Of a stretch of 64,000 nt of DNA, positions 17,102 to 27,214 are shown in pieces; position 1 is the first letter of the stretch, and each line of letters starts with the position of its first letter. The translations under genes were made by a program, and so were the position numbers. The notes below the pieces were generated by a model that made no database searches, was not told where the DNA came from, and worked only from the letters and a program-made list of their open reading frames with translations. The stretch comes from Parerythrobacter_A sp963761775 (GTDB taxonomy: Bacteria > Pseudomonadota > Alphaproteobacteria > Sphingomonadales > Sphingomonadaceae): NCBI GenBank assembly GCA_963761775.1, contig CAVXIF010000011.1, positions 868,001-932,000 on the forward strand, given 5' to 3'.

Positions 17102-18504
17102 TCCCCCGAAGCGATCCGCTCCACCAGTTGCTTCACCGTTGGCGTGAAGTTGTTGGAATAGAACGGGTCCTGCGCGAAGCGGTATGCGGAATGCCCGGCG
17201 AAGGCGAGGTTTTCGTCCACCGGGCCGCCGTGGGCGATATCCTGCAAGGTCTTCTGGATGCAGAAGCTGCGCGGGTCGGCCAGACGTCCGGTGGTGTAGG
17301 TGTCGTGGTCCTTCCACGAGGAGAAGGCGCAATGTGACAGGCAGCCCATGCAGTCCTTCTGGTCCTTGCGGATCGTGTCGCGGCTTTCGGGCGTAACGAA
17401 AACCACTGTATCGTCGGGCGTTTTCAGCGCTTCGGTATACCCTTCACCGAACCAGCCTTTTGCGCGCTGGTAATCCTCCGGCGCAATCCACATTTTCTTG
17501 CCTTTTACGCCGATATCTAGCTGGCAAGTGCGTTCGCCGCCCTCTTCCTTCGCAAAGGGGATCTGCCGTTCGCTGCGGTGGATAAGGTCGAACAGGAACG
17601 GGTTCTTGACCGCCGAGCTGTAGAAACCGGTGGGCGAGAACTTGTGCAGCAGCACGTCGCCCGGCTGCACGGTGCGCAGCATGTCCTTCCATTCATCGGG
17701 GATCGGGCTTTCCTTGGTCAGCAACGGACGCGTGCCGTACTGGAACGCGATCTGACCCAGCTCGGGATTGCCGATCCAGTCTTCCCAGTCGCGCAGGAAC
17801 CAGACCCCGCCCGCCATGACGATCGGCACGTCTTCCGAAACGCCTTCCTTGCGCATCGTATCGCGCAGCGCGGCGACGCGGGGATAGGGGTCTTCGGGCT
17901 TTTTCGGGTCTTCGGCATTGCTCAGGCCGTTATGCCCGCCCGCCAGCCACGGGTCTTCATACACCACCGCCGCCATCAGATGCGCGACCTTGTGATAGCT
18001 GCGCTTCCACAGCGCCCGGAACGCGCGCGCGCTGCTGATGATGGGCAGATACTGCACATCGTAACGCGCCGCGATTTCGGCCAGCTTGTAGGGCATTCCC
18101 GCCCCGCAGGTTACGCCGGTGACAAGGCCGCGCGTATTTTCCAGCACGCCTTCCAGCACATCCTGCGCGCCGCCCATTTCCCACAGCACGTTGATGTTGA
18201 GCGCGCCCTTCCCGCCGGATACATCGTGCGCGCGTTTCACCTGCTCGGTTGCGCCGTCGATGGCGTAGCGGACCAGTTGTTCGTGCCGTTCCTTGCGGGT
18301 CAGCGCGTCATAGACCTGCGGTACGATCTTGCCTTCGGCGTCGTAGCTGTCGGCATTGACCGCGCTGATCGTGCCGACACCGCCCGCCGCCGCCCAGGCG
18401 CCGCTGCTGGCGTGGTTGGTCGCCGAAACGCCTTTGCCCCCCTCGATCAGCGGCAGCACTTCGCGCCCGCCATAGCGGATCGGTTCAAGTCCCTTGAAGC
18501 TCAT
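17098..18504 (-). CDS. Nitronate monooxygenase family flavoprotein with extended C-terminus
   Basis: 468 residues. The N-terminal two thirds is an FMN TIM barrel of the 2-nitropropane dioxygenase/nitronate monooxygenase family (GGVGTISAVNADSYD, TGVTCGAGMPYKLAE, IVMAGGVWFLRDWEDW, IAFQYGTRPLLTKESP). Typical members are about 320-360 residues. This one has some 130 extra, including a cysteine group CMGCLSHC followed by a distant RSFCIQ, which could bind a metal or iron-sulfur cluster (inference). The start MSFKGLEPIRYGGREVLPLI at 18504 is set by conserved sequence. Substrate unknown. Confidence 0.85.
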   Translation of the reverse strand: MSFKGLEPIRYGGREVLPLIEGGKGVSATNHASSGAWAAAGGVGTISAVNADSYDAEGKIVPQVYDALTRKERHEQLVRYAIDGATEQVKRAHDVSGGKGALNINVLWEMGGAQDVLEGVLENTRGLVTGVTCGAGMPYKLAEIAARYDVQYLPIISSARAFRALWKRSYHKVAHLMAAVVYEDPWLAGGHNGLSNAEDPKKPEDPYPRVAALRDTMRKEGVSEDVPIVMAGGVWFLRDWEDWIGNPELGQIAFQYGTRPLLTKESPIPDEWKDMLRTVQPGDVLLHKFSPTGFYSSAVKNPFLFDLIHRSERQIPFAKEEGGERTCQLDIGVKGKKMWIAPEDYQRAKGWFGEGYTEALKTPDDTVVFVTPESRDTIRKDQKDCMGCLSHCAFSSWKDHDTYTTGRLADPRSFCIQKTLQDIAHGGPVDENLAFAGHSAYRFAQDPFYSNNFTPTVKQLVERIASGD

Positions 18505-18539
18505 TATCGCGTGTCCCGTTTTGCCCCTTGCGCCGGGTA

Positions 18540-19271
18540 TCAGCGCGGCGTGCTCGTGTTGGTTATGCCCCGGCATGGTTCGATATCGGCCGGTTCGGGC
18601 CGTTTCTCGGCGCGCACGAATTGCGCGTAATAGCCTGCCAGCTCCGGCGTGTCATAATAGGTCTGAAGTTCGTATCCCACCTGCTTGAATTCGCAGGTCA
18701 AAAGCATCGGGTCGATCCCGTGTTGATCGGTCGGGCGATCGACATCGACGACGACGATGCTGCCGCCTTCGCGCAATGCGGGCCACATCCGCCACAGGAA
18801 GGCGTAGGGTTCTGTGACCTCATGATACATGTGGACCAGGAAGATGCGGTCGAAACTGTCTTCGGGCAACCGCGGGTCGTCGGCTGCGCCCGGCTTGATG
18901 CTGACATTGTCGAACCGCTGCCGCTCCACCCGCTGCGCCAGCCGTTGCAGGGCCTTGCCATCGATATCCTGCGCCAGCACGCGGCCGCCTGCACCCACAC
19001 GCTTCGCCAGCCGCACCGTATAATAGCCGTCGCCCGCGCCGATATCGGCTACGCTCATCGCTTCGGTGACGTCGGCAAATCCCATCACCGCCTCCGCCTC
19101 GCCGCGATTGTCGCGGGCGGTTTCGGTGGAGAACGCATTGCCGCCAAGGTCGGATACGGGGCGGTCGGGCGAGGGAAAGGCGAGCGCGGTTTCGGGCCGG
19201 TCACTAGGCGTCGTCGGCGCGCAGGACGCCATGCCTGTCGCCAGCAATATCAGGATTGGAACGCGCACCAT
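18540..19271 (-). CDS. SAM-methyltransferase-fold protein with lipoprotein signal
   Basis: 243 residues. The body is a class I methyltransferase fold: VADIGAGDGYYTVRLAKRVG (SAM-binding glycine loop), VLAQDIDGKALQRLAQ (acidic residue after beta 2) and FDRIFLVHMYHEVTEPYAFL. The N-terminus, however, has a lipobox: MVRVPILILLATGMASCAPT with Cys17, predicting lipid anchoring outside the cytoplasm, where SAM is not expected. Either the protein has been repurposed or the signal is misread. It lies between prfB and the nitronate monooxygenase gene on the same strand, 35 bases from the latter. Confidence 0.85.
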   Translation of the reverse strand: MVRVPILILLATGMASCAPTTPSDRPETALAFPSPDRPVSDLGGNAFSTETARDNRGEAEAVMGFADVTEAMSVADIGAGDGYYTVRLAKRVGAGGRVLAQDIDGKALQRLAQRVERQRFDNVSIKPGAADDPRLPEDSFDRIFLVHMYHEVTEPYAFLWRMWPALREGGSIVVVDVDRPTDQHGIDPMLLTCEFKQVGYELQTYYDTPELAGYYAQFVRAEKRPEPADIEPCRGITNTSTPR

Positions 19272-19330
19272 CGGTTCGGTCTTAAAGGCGAAGGGCAGAC
19301 GGGGCAAACGCTACGCAAGGCACCACGCGC

Positions 19331-20458
19331 TTACTCCACATCCTCCACCTCGACCGCCTCTCCGGTAACGCGCTGCGCCAGAGCGGCGGAGATGTAGGGA
19401 TCGAGCGCGCCGTCCAGCACATCGTCGGGCGCGGACGAGGTCACGCCGGTGCGCAGATCCTTCACCATCTGATAGGGTTGCAGGACATAGCTGCGGATCT
19501 GGTGGCCCCAGCCGATCTCGCTCTTTTCCTCGTATTCGCTGCCCGCCACGGCCTCGCGCGCCGCCATCTCGCGTTCGAACAGCCGCGCCTTCAGCATGTT
19601 CATTGCGGTGGCACGGTTCTTGTGCTGGCTGCGGTCGTTCTGGCTGGCGACGACGATACCGCTGGGCTGGTGGGTAATACGCACCGCACTGTCGGTGGTG
19701 TTGACGTGCTGCCCCCCCGCCCCGCTGGCGCGGTAGGTGTCGATCTTGAGGTCGCTTTCGTTGATCTCGACCTCGAAGTCGTCGTCGATCACCGGGTAGA
19801 CCCAGACCGAACTGAAAGAGGTGTGCCGACGCGCGCTGCTGTCATAGGGGCTGATGCGCACCAGGCGATGCACGCCGCTTTCGGTCTTGGCATAGCCGTA
19901 AGCGTTCTCGCCCTTGATGAGCAGGGTGGCGGACTTGATCCCGGCCTGATCGCCGGCCTGGTATTCGACCGTCTCCACCTTGTAGCCGCGCTGTTCGGCC
20001 CAGCGGTTGTACATGCGCAGCAGCATCTCGGCCCAGTCCTGGCTCTCGGTGCCGCCTGCCCCGGCGTGGATTTCGAGGTAGGTGTCGTTTCCGTCCGCCT
20101 CGCCCGACAACAGTGCTTGTACCTTGTCGGCATCGGCGCGTTCGGCCAGCTTGGCGAGGCTGGCGAGTCCGTCCGCCACCACATCGTTATCGCCCTCTGC
20201 CTCGCCCATCTCGACGAATTCGACGGCATCGCGCATCTCGGCGGAGATCTCGCGCACGGTGGCGACGGAGGTTTCGAGCAGCTTCTGTTCGCGGCTCAAT
20301 GCCTGCGCTTCCTTGGGATTATCCCACAGCGAGGGATCCTGCACCCGCGCATTCAGCTCGTCCAGCCGACGCAATGCCGCATCCCAGTCCAGCGACTGGC
20401 GCACAAGTTGCAACGCGGCTTCGATGCGGTCGATATGGGCCTGCCCTTCGGCACGCAT
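19331..20458 (-). CDS. prfB: Peptide chain release factor 2
   Basis: Recognises UAA and UGA stop codons and releases the nascent peptide. 375 residues. The catalytic GGQ is in ASGAGGQHVNTTDSAV, and the codon-reading loop reads RISPYDSSARRHTSF, that is SPY rather than the SPF of E. coli. The frame is open from MRAEGQAHIDRIEAALQLVR with no in-frame UGA, so the programmed frameshift that controls prfB in many bacteria is absent. It sits downstream of the PBP1a gene, 39 bases away. Confidence 0.97.
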   Translation of the reverse strand: MRAEGQAHIDRIEAALQLVRQSLDWDAALRRLDELNARVQDPSLWDNPKEAQALSREQKLLETSVATVREISAEMRDAVEFVEMGEAEGDNDVVADGLASLAKLAERADADKVQALLSGEADGNDTYLEIHAGAGGTESQDWAEMLLRMYNRWAEQRGYKVETVEYQAGDQAGIKSATLLIKGENAYGYAKTESGVHRLVRISPYDSSARRHTSFSSVWVYPVIDDDFEVEINESDLKIDTYRASGAGGQHVNTTDSAVRITHQPSGIVVASQNDRSQHKNRATAMNMLKARLFEREMAAREAVAGSEYEEKSEIGWGHQIRSYVLQPYQMVKDLRTGVTSSAPDDVLDGALDPYISAALAQRVTGEAVEVEDVE

Positions 20459-20497
20459 AGATAATTCCTTCAGATAACCGCGCGCTGCGGCGAATGG

Positions 20498-23005
20498 CTA
20501 GTAAAGCCCGCCCTGGTCCTCGACAAAGTCCGCCTCGGGCTGCGTTGCGACCGGCGCACGCGATGCAGCGCTGGCCGAACTGCGCTGTCCCTTGCGGATC
20601 AGCGCCAGAACCTGCCGCCGCTTGGCTTCGATCTCGTCACGACGGGTGGCGCGCGGTGGTTCGGTATCGGGCTTGAAAGCCTCCCAGATTACCGCAGCCT
20701 TCGGATCGCTGCCCGGCCAGGCATCGAACACACGTTTGCCCGACTGGCGGTTCACGCGAACCATCCGAACACCGGCGGGCGCGACGAACGGTTCGGGCCG
20801 CAGGCGGTCCTTCGTCGCGGCAAGGAACTGTTTGATGATAGGCGCAGCAACCGTGCCGCCCTGCGCATAGCCACCCATGTTTCGCGGTGTATCGAAACCG
20901 ACATAGACGCCCGCAACGAGGTCGGACGTGCCGCCCACGAACCACACATCCTTGGGGCCGGTGGTGGTGCCGGTCTTGCCGAAGATAGGCATGTCGAGAC
21001 TGCGCAGCGTGGTGGCGGTGCCGCGCTGGACCACGCCTTCCAGCATGTGGACGGTCTGGAACGCGGTGCGCGCATCCATCGCCTGTTCTCCGGCCAGGCC
21101 GAAGCGGGGCATCGGCTTGCCGTCCCACTGCGCCATGTTGCAGCCATCGCAATCCCGCTCGTCCGCGCGCCAGATGACCTTGCCCAGCCGGTTCTGCACG
21201 TAATCGATGACCGTTGGCGTGTTGAGACGGCCGTGATTGGCCAGCGCGGAATAGGCGCTGACGATCCTGACCACGGTAGTCTCCTCGGACCCCAGCGTGG
21301 TGGCGGCGTAGGGATCGGGATCGTCACTGATGCCCAGCTTCTTGATCGTGTTGACCACATTGGTCATGCCCGCCTGCATGCCGATCTGCACGGTCATGAT
21401 GTTTTGCGATTGCTCCAGCCCGTAGCGCAGCGGAAACTCACCGCCCCGCCCGCCGCGAATGCACTTTTCGCCCAGCCGCGCGCCCTGGTAATAGCAATAG
21501 CGGCCGTTATCGATCAGCGTCGACGGCGTCATGCCATTATCCAGCCCGGTGGCATAGACGAACGGCTTGATGGTGGAGCCGGGTTGCCGTTCCGCCTGCG
21601 TGGCGCGGTTGAAATCGGACAGCCGGTCGTCGAACCCGCCCTGCATCGCCAGAATGCGCCCCGTCTGCGGATCCTGCGCCACGAAGCCGCCCGACACGGC
21701 GGGGATAGTGCCGACCGCGTAGCCATTGCCGCTCTTGCGCACCGCAATCACGTCGCCAGCTTTCAGCGCGTTGGGCAGATTGGTCAGCGCGGACGTTTCG
21801 CCATCGGAAAAGCCGATCGCGGCACGGCTTGCCTCGCGTTCGGTGACGACGCCGACGCGCCAGTCCTTGTAGCGAATGCCGATGGGCGAGCTGGCGAGCT
21901 GTTGCGCCCACGGTCCGTCGTCGAAATCGATTGTCGCAATCGGGCCGGACCAGCCGCGCGAGCCGTGATAGCGGATAAGCCCCGTGCGCAGGGATTCGCG
22001 TGCCGCCTCCTGCATGTCGGGATCGAGCGAGGTGCGGACCCACAGCCCGCCGGCATAGACGCTGTTGCCGCTGTCATCCGCCGTCTCGCCATATTTGTCG
22101 AGCAGCTGGCGGCGCACTTCCTCGAGGAAGTAGCCCGCATCCGCCGAACGCTCAGCGCGCTGTGTGATGATGCCGAGTGGCTGCTGCTTCGCGCTGCTGG
22201 CCTGCGCCGCCGTCACGAATTCATTGGCCGCCATCTGGTCCAGCACGAAGTTGCGGCGAGTGAGAGCGGTGTCGAAGTTCTTTGACCGGCTGTAGGTTTC
22301 GGGTGCCTTGGGCAGGATCGCCAGATAGGCCGCCTCGTGCAGCGCCAGCTCGCCCGCATCCTTGCCGAAATAGGTCCGCGCCGCCGCCTGAACGCCGAAA
22401 CTGCGGCGGCCCAGCGGGATCTCGTTCAGATAGAGTTCGAGGATTTCTTCCTTGTCCAGCACCCCCTCGATCCGGCGCGCCAGCACCATTTCGCGCGCCT
22501 TGCGGGTGATCGAGTATTCCTTGGACAGGAAGATGTTCTTGGCGACCTGCTGCGTGATGGTGGAGCCGCCCACCGCACGCTCGCCGCTGCCGACCTTGCT
22601 GGCATAGTCCAGCACCGCGCCGACCAGCCCGCCCGCGTCGATACCGCCGTGGCTGAAAAAGGTCTTGTCCTCCGCCGCCAGAAACGCATCGATCAGCGTT
22701 TGCGAGAAATCGCCATATTGCAGCTGCACCCGCCGGTCGCGGGCGTAGGAATGCACGATCTCGCCATCGTAGCCGCGCACCACCGTCGGCAACGGGGGTT
22801 CGTAATCCACCAGCGTCGCGACATCGGGCAGGTTGCGGGTCAACACGATATAGATCGCGACCAGCGCCAGCAGGGCCAGCAGCGCCAGCCGCAATATCCA
22901 GCGCACCAGGCGCCGCGTCTGCCATTGCCGCGCAATCCATGCGCCGGCACCGGTGGCATCGCGCCGGATACGGTAACTGAATGATTTTAGGGTGGTGTCC
23001 GCCAT
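20498..23005 (-). CDS. mrcA: Penicillin-binding protein 1A
   Basis: Bifunctional peptidoglycan synthase, 835 residues. A short cytoplasmic N-terminus and one membrane helix (near residues 36-54) precede the GT51 glycosyltransferase domain, with its catalytic Glu in FLAAEDKTFFSHGG and the GGSTITQQVAKN motif. The C-terminal transpeptidase domain has SxxK in PGSTIKPFVYATG, SxN in EQSQNIMTVQ and KTG in IFGKTGTTTG. A basic, disordered tail ends the protein. The amidase gene upstream is 71 bases away, so this looks like a cell-wall operon. Confidence 0.96.
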   Translation of the reverse strand: MADTTLKSFSYRIRRDATGAGAWIARQWQTRRLVRWILRLALLALLALVAIYIVLTRNLPDVATLVDYEPPLPTVVRGYDGEIVHSYARDRRVQLQYGDFSQTLIDAFLAAEDKTFFSHGGIDAGGLVGAVLDYASKVGSGERAVGGSTITQQVAKNIFLSKEYSITRKAREMVLARRIEGVLDKEEILELYLNEIPLGRRSFGVQAAARTYFGKDAGELALHEAAYLAILPKAPETYSRSKNFDTALTRRNFVLDQMAANEFVTAAQASSAKQQPLGIITQRAERSADAGYFLEEVRRQLLDKYGETADDSGNSVYAGGLWVRTSLDPDMQEAARESLRTGLIRYHGSRGWSGPIATIDFDDGPWAQQLASSPIGIRYKDWRVGVVTEREASRAAIGFSDGETSALTNLPNALKAGDVIAVRKSGNGYAVGTIPAVSGGFVAQDPQTGRILAMQGGFDDRLSDFNRATQAERQPGSTIKPFVYATGLDNGMTPSTLIDNGRYCYYQGARLGEKCIRGGRGGEFPLRYGLEQSQNIMTVQIGMQAGMTNVVNTIKKLGISDDPDPYAATTLGSEETTVVRIVSAYSALANHGRLNTPTVIDYVQNRLGKVIWRADERDCDGCNMAQWDGKPMPRFGLAGEQAMDARTAFQTVHMLEGVVQRGTATTLRSLDMPIFGKTGTTTGPKDVWFVGGTSDLVAGVYVGFDTPRNMGGYAQGGTVAAPIIKQFLAATKDRLRPEPFVAPAGVRMVRVNRQSGKRVFDAWPGSDPKAAVIWEAFKPDTEPPRATRRDEIEAKRRQVLALIRKGQRSSASAASRAPVATQPEADFVEDQGGLY

Positions 23006-23076
23006 ACAGCGGACGGTGCCCTAGCACGCAGCCTTGCCGCCGCGCCAGAGCGTTTGTTGGCGAACGATGCGCGCGC

Positions 23077-23946
23077 CTATTGTGCGGACTGGCGCGCCAG
23101 AAAGATGCGGATTGCGCGCGCCATCGTATCGGCAAAGTCCGCCCTGCCCTCTTGCGAACCGAGCCTGCCCGCATCGTCCGGGTTGGTCAGGAAGCCCGCC
23201 TCGAACAGGATGGCGGGAACGTCCGGCGCGCGCAGCACGGCCAGTGCGGCAGAGCGGCGGGTCTGCGGATGGAAGCGCAGGGTGCCGCGCCCCTCGCGCA
23301 CGATCAGTTGCGCAAACTCGGCAGAAGTGCGCTGCACGCGGCGCTGCGACAGTTCGACCAGGATCTGGCTGACTTCCGCGCTTTGCCCGTCGAGTTCCAG
23401 CCCGTTGACCGCGTCGGCATTGTTCTCGCGCTCCGCAAACCGCGCGGCAGCCTCGCTCGATGCGTCGGCGGACAGGGTGTAGATGCTTGCCCCCGACACC
23501 TCGCTGACTTCGCCCGCGCTGTCGGCATGAATGGAAATGAACAGGTCCGCATCCAGCCGACGCGCGATTTCGGGGCGTTCCTCCAGCACCAGAAACGTGT
23601 CGTCGGACCGGGTCAGCGCCACGCGGATGCCGCCTTCGGCCACCAGCTCGTCGCGCAGGGCCAGCGCCAGCCCCAGCACGATGTCCTTCTCCTGCACATC
23701 GGACCCGCTCGCGCCGGGATCCTTGCCGCCATGCCCGGCGTCGATGACCACCAGCGGGCGGGAGGCGTCGGGCGGGCCGAGCACATCGGGCAGATCGACC
23801 GGCGCACCCGTCTGAGGCAGCGCCAGCGTCACCACATAGTCGCGGCCCAGATGCGGCACGGGTATCGTCAGGCCGAACGCGAACACCGCAGCAATCGCCA
23901 CCAGCGGGGCGAGAAATATCAGCCAGAGTTGCAGACGGTGCGTCAT
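23077..23946 (-). CDS. N-acetylmuramoyl-L-alanine amidase (Amidase_3)
   Basis: 289 residues. Cleaves the stem peptide from peptidoglycan glycan strands in the periplasm; needed for septum splitting. An N-terminal membrane segment (LWLIFLAPLVAIAAVFAFG) acts as signal or anchor. Zinc-site motifs are VVIDAGHGGKDPG (His), LEERPEIARRLDADL (Glu) and LFISIHADSA (His), with the catalytic Glu in AILFEAGFLTNP. No AMIN domain is present. The start MTHRLQLWL at 23946 is preferred over an upstream in-frame ATG because it places the hydrophobic segment at the N-terminus. Confidence 0.93.
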   Translation of the reverse strand: MTHRLQLWLIFLAPLVAIAAVFAFGLTIPVPHLGRDYVVTLALPQTGAPVDLPDVLGPPDASRPLVVIDAGHGGKDPGASGSDVQEKDIVLGLALALRDELVAEGGIRVALTRSDDTFLVLEERPEIARRLDADLFISIHADSAGEVSEVSGASIYTLSADASSEAAARFAERENNADAVNGLELDGQSAEVSQILVELSQRRVQRTSAEFAQLIVREGRGTLRFHPQTRRSAALAVLRAPDVPAILFEAGFLTNPDDAGRLGSQEGRADFADTMARAIRIFLARQSAQ

Positions 23947-24393
23947 ATCCAGCCATGCGTTAGGGTGTTGCACTGCGCTTGCGCAATATGGTTGCGGGAT
24001 GAACGGGTGCCTGCTAGCCATCCATTCACCAAGTTCAACTGGATACGAACGCGCATGTACTGGCGCCGCCATCTTCAGCAGCGAACCCGAAGGGCTGCCG
24101 GCACGAACGATCGGCACCCGGTAAACAGGTTGATGCCTTCATGAAACGCCCCACCCCCACCGTCATCGCGCAGCCGCAAGGCTGGGCCGGTGCATGGCTG
24201 GTGTGGGCCGCGCCAATTTGGCGATCCTTCATCGCGGCAGACACATCATTTCGGCAAGGCGTGGTCGCGCGTCTTTGCCGGTTCCATCCAGCCGCCGAAC
24301 CCCTGATGGTCGGCGGCTTCACCACATATCGACACGCCGCAGCGGGGGCCGTTTACGGTTCTGGCCCGCCCGGCCGTGTCCGGAGACTACATT
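23947..24393 (+). other. Divergent intergenic region with presumed rne 5' leader
   Basis: 447 bases between the amidase start and the rne start, the longest gap in the window. I see no credible gene: a + strand frame from 24141 overlaps rne and has no coding signature. A 12-base inverted repeat TGCGCTTGCGCA lies at 23974-23985, near where the amidase promoter should be. Close to rne there is a good ribosome site, GGAG at 24382-24385, eight bases before the ATG. Long structured leaders that mediate autoregulation are known for rne in enterobacteria; the length fits, but I cannot show the structure. Confidence 0.4.
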
Positions 24394-27202
24394 ATGGCAA
24401 CGCGCATGCTGATCGACGCGCGCCACACCGAAGAAACGCGGGTGGCTGTCCTCAAGGGAAACCGGATTGAGGAATTCGACTTTGAATCTGCCGAACACAA
24501 GCAGATCAAGGGCAATATCTATCTCGCCAAGGTAACGCGGGTCGAACCGTCGCTCCAGGCGGCGTTCGTGGATTTCGGCGGCAACCGCCACGGCTTCCTC
24601 GCCTTCAGCGAAATCCACCCCGACTATTACCAGATCCCCAAGGAAGACCGCGATGCGCTGCTCGCCGAAGAGGCGGAGGCCGCCGAGGAAGAAGCGCGGC
24701 TGCGTGCCGAGGACGAGGAACAGGGCAATGTTCCGGGCGACGAATACGATGCCGAGGACGATGAAACCGCCGAAGCGCTGGCCGAGGATATGGCCGAAGA
24801 CGGCCTTGAGGAAATCGACACGTCGGAAAAGGACAAAGTCTCCACCTTCGAGGAAGGGCAGTCGGATGACGACGATGACGACTCTTCGGATGATGACGAC
24901 GAAGACGAAGACGATGACGACAGCGACGATGACGATAATAGCGATAACGGCAACGGGGGGCGCAACCGGCGCGGTCGTGGCCGTCGCCGCCAGGGCCAGA
25001 ACAAGAAGGGTGGCCGGGGGCGCGCCAAGGAAGTGGACGAGGTTCGCGCCCGTCGCCAGGCACTGCGTCGCCGTTACAAGATACAGGACGTAATCCAGCG
25101 GCGTCAGGTGCTGCTGGTGCAGGTCGTAAAGGAAGAGCGCGGCAACAAGGGTGCCGCGCTGACCACCTATCTCAGTCTCGCGGGGCGCTACACCGTGCTG
25201 ATGCCCAACTCCAACAGCGGCGGCGGCATCAGCCGCAAGATTTCCAGCGCGCAGGACCGCAAGCGTTTGAAGCAGGTGATGAGCGATCTCAGCCTGCCGC
25301 GCAGCATGGGCCTGATTGTCCGCACCGCCGGATTGAGCCGCACCAAGACCGAGATCAAGCGCGACTTCGATTACCTCGCGCGGCTGTGGGACGAAATCCG
25401 CGAGAAGACGCTGGCGAGCGCCGCGCCCAACCTCGTCCATTCCGACAGCGACCTGATCAAACGCGCGATCCGCGACATCTACAATCGCGAGATCGAGGAA
25501 GTGATCGTCGAGGGCGAGACCGGCTACAAGCAGGCCAAGGCCTTCATGAAGATGCTGATGCCCAGCCATGCACGGCGGGTGAAAGCCTATTCCGACCCCG
25601 TGCCGATGTTCCAGCGCTACGGCGCGGAAGACCAGCTGCGCGCGATGTACGATCCGGTGGTGCAGCTGAAATCGGGCGGCTATCTGGTCATCAACCCGAC
25701 CGAGGCGCTGGTCTCCATCGACATCAACTCGGGCCGCTCCACCAAGGAACACGGTATCGAGGCGACGGCGACCGCCACCAACCTGGAGGCCGCGCGCGAA
25801 ATCGCCCGGCAGCTGCGCCTGCGCGACATGGCCGGCCTCGTCGTGATCGACTTCATCGACATGGATCGCACCGGCAATGTCCGCAAGGTGGAGCGTGCCA
25901 TGAAGGATGCGCTCAAGAACGACCGTGCGCGCATCCAGGTCGGCCGTATCTCCAGCTTCGGCCTGATGGAAATGAGCCGCCAGCGCCTGCGCACCGGGGT
26001 GTTGGAGGCGACCACGCGCGAATGCCCGCATTGCGACGGCACCGGCCTGGTCCGCACCGCATCGAGCGCAGGGCTTTCCGCGCTGCGCCTGATCGAGGAC
26101 GAGGCGGCCAAGGGCAAGGGTTCGGTCATCGCACTGCGCGCCAGCACCGAGGCGGCGGTCTACCTGCTCAACAGCAAGCGCAGCGACCTGCTCGAAATCG
26201 AGGACCGCTACGGCGTGACCGTCGAAATCGTGCCGGAAGGCGAGGACGAGGGCGCGAAGATGGATGTCTCCAGCAGCGGCCCGCGTCCCACCGAGGCGCC
26301 GAAGTTCGAACCCATCGTCGACGAAGACGAGGACGATGACGACGACGTGCAGGATATCGACGATAGCGAAGACGACGATGCCGATGCCGATGCCAATGCC
26401 AATGCCGATGCCAATGCCAATGCCGTTGACGATGACGGTGACGATGATCGGCCCCGCAACAAGCGGCGTCGGCGCGGTGGTCGCGGGCGCAAGACCGCTG
26501 ACGACGATGTCAGCGACACCAACGATCAGCGCGGCAATGCCGATAGGCGACGACGACGACGACGATGCGCCCAGGAAAAAACGCCGCCGTCGTGGCGGTC
26601 GCGGGCGTCGCGGCGGACGCGGGCGCAAGGATGGCGATGCGCAGAACGGCAACGGCCAGAATGAAGGTGCCGAAGAGGTAACGGCATCGGACGCGGCCAA
26701 GCTGGACGCGGTGTCCGAACAGGTCGTTGCCGATATGGCGGTGGTCGCCGGACCCGACGATGCGCCCGAAACGGCGGAAGCTACGGCAGAGCAGGATGCC
26801 AAGCCCAAGCCCCGCAAACGGGCACCGCGCAAGAAGGCCGCACCGAAAGCCGAAACCGCATCGACAGACGAGGATGCACCGGCGGAAAAGCCCCAGCGGA
26901 CACGGCGCAAGCCTGCTGCCAAGAAGGAAGAACCCGTAGCCGACGAGGGCGAACCTACCGCAGCCGAAAAGCCCAAGCGGACCCGCGCGCCGCGCAAGAA
27001 GGTCGAACCGGCCAAGTCGAAAACGGTCGCGCAAAAGTCGGCCACCGCCGCGCTGGCGGAACAGGTTGCGGATGACGCCGCCGTCATTGCCGGTCCCGAC
27101 GGCTCACCCCAAACCGCCGAAGCAGTGGCGGCCAAGGATGCCAAACCCGAAACGCCTGCAAAAGCCCGCAAGGGCTGGTGGCAGCGCACCTTCGGCGAAT
27201 AA
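24394..27202 (+). CDS. rne: Ribonuclease E (frameshifted in C-terminal region)
   Basis: Endonuclease and scaffold of the RNA degradosome, about 935 residues once repaired. The S1 domain begins at the N-terminus and is interrupted, as in other alphaproteobacteria, by an insertion of about 130 residues that is acidic (runs of Asp) then basic. The catalytic Asp residues are in LVSIDINSGRSTKEH and GLVVIDFIDMDRTGN. The zinc link is ECPHCDGTG. The C-terminal half is disordered, with Arg-rich and Asp-rich blocks and Ala/Lys repeats, ending KGWWQRTFGE. An extra base at about 26545 (GATAGGC) shifts the frame inside the low-complexity region; removing it joins the two halves. ATG chosen from the GGAG ribosome site. 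Confidence 0.93.
26377..26424 (+). repeat. Hexanucleotide tandem repeat inside rne
   Basis: Eight consecutive six-base units, GATGCC or AATGCC, encode alternating Asp-Ala and Asn-Ala pairs in the disordered C-terminal region of RNase E. It is an in-frame repeat, so copy-number slippage would change linker length without breaking the protein. Related Asp-codon runs lie at 24866-24950. Confidence 0.85.
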
Positions 27203-27214
27203 AAGGCGGATCGC

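Noticed and set aside
19331..20458. Programmed +1 frameshift in prfB
   Set aside because: The gene has one continuous frame from MRAEGQ with no in-frame UGA near codon 25.
24141..24470. A + strand open frame overlapping the start of rne
   Set aside because: It overlaps the well-supported rne start, has no family resemblance, and its codon pattern does not look like its neighbours.
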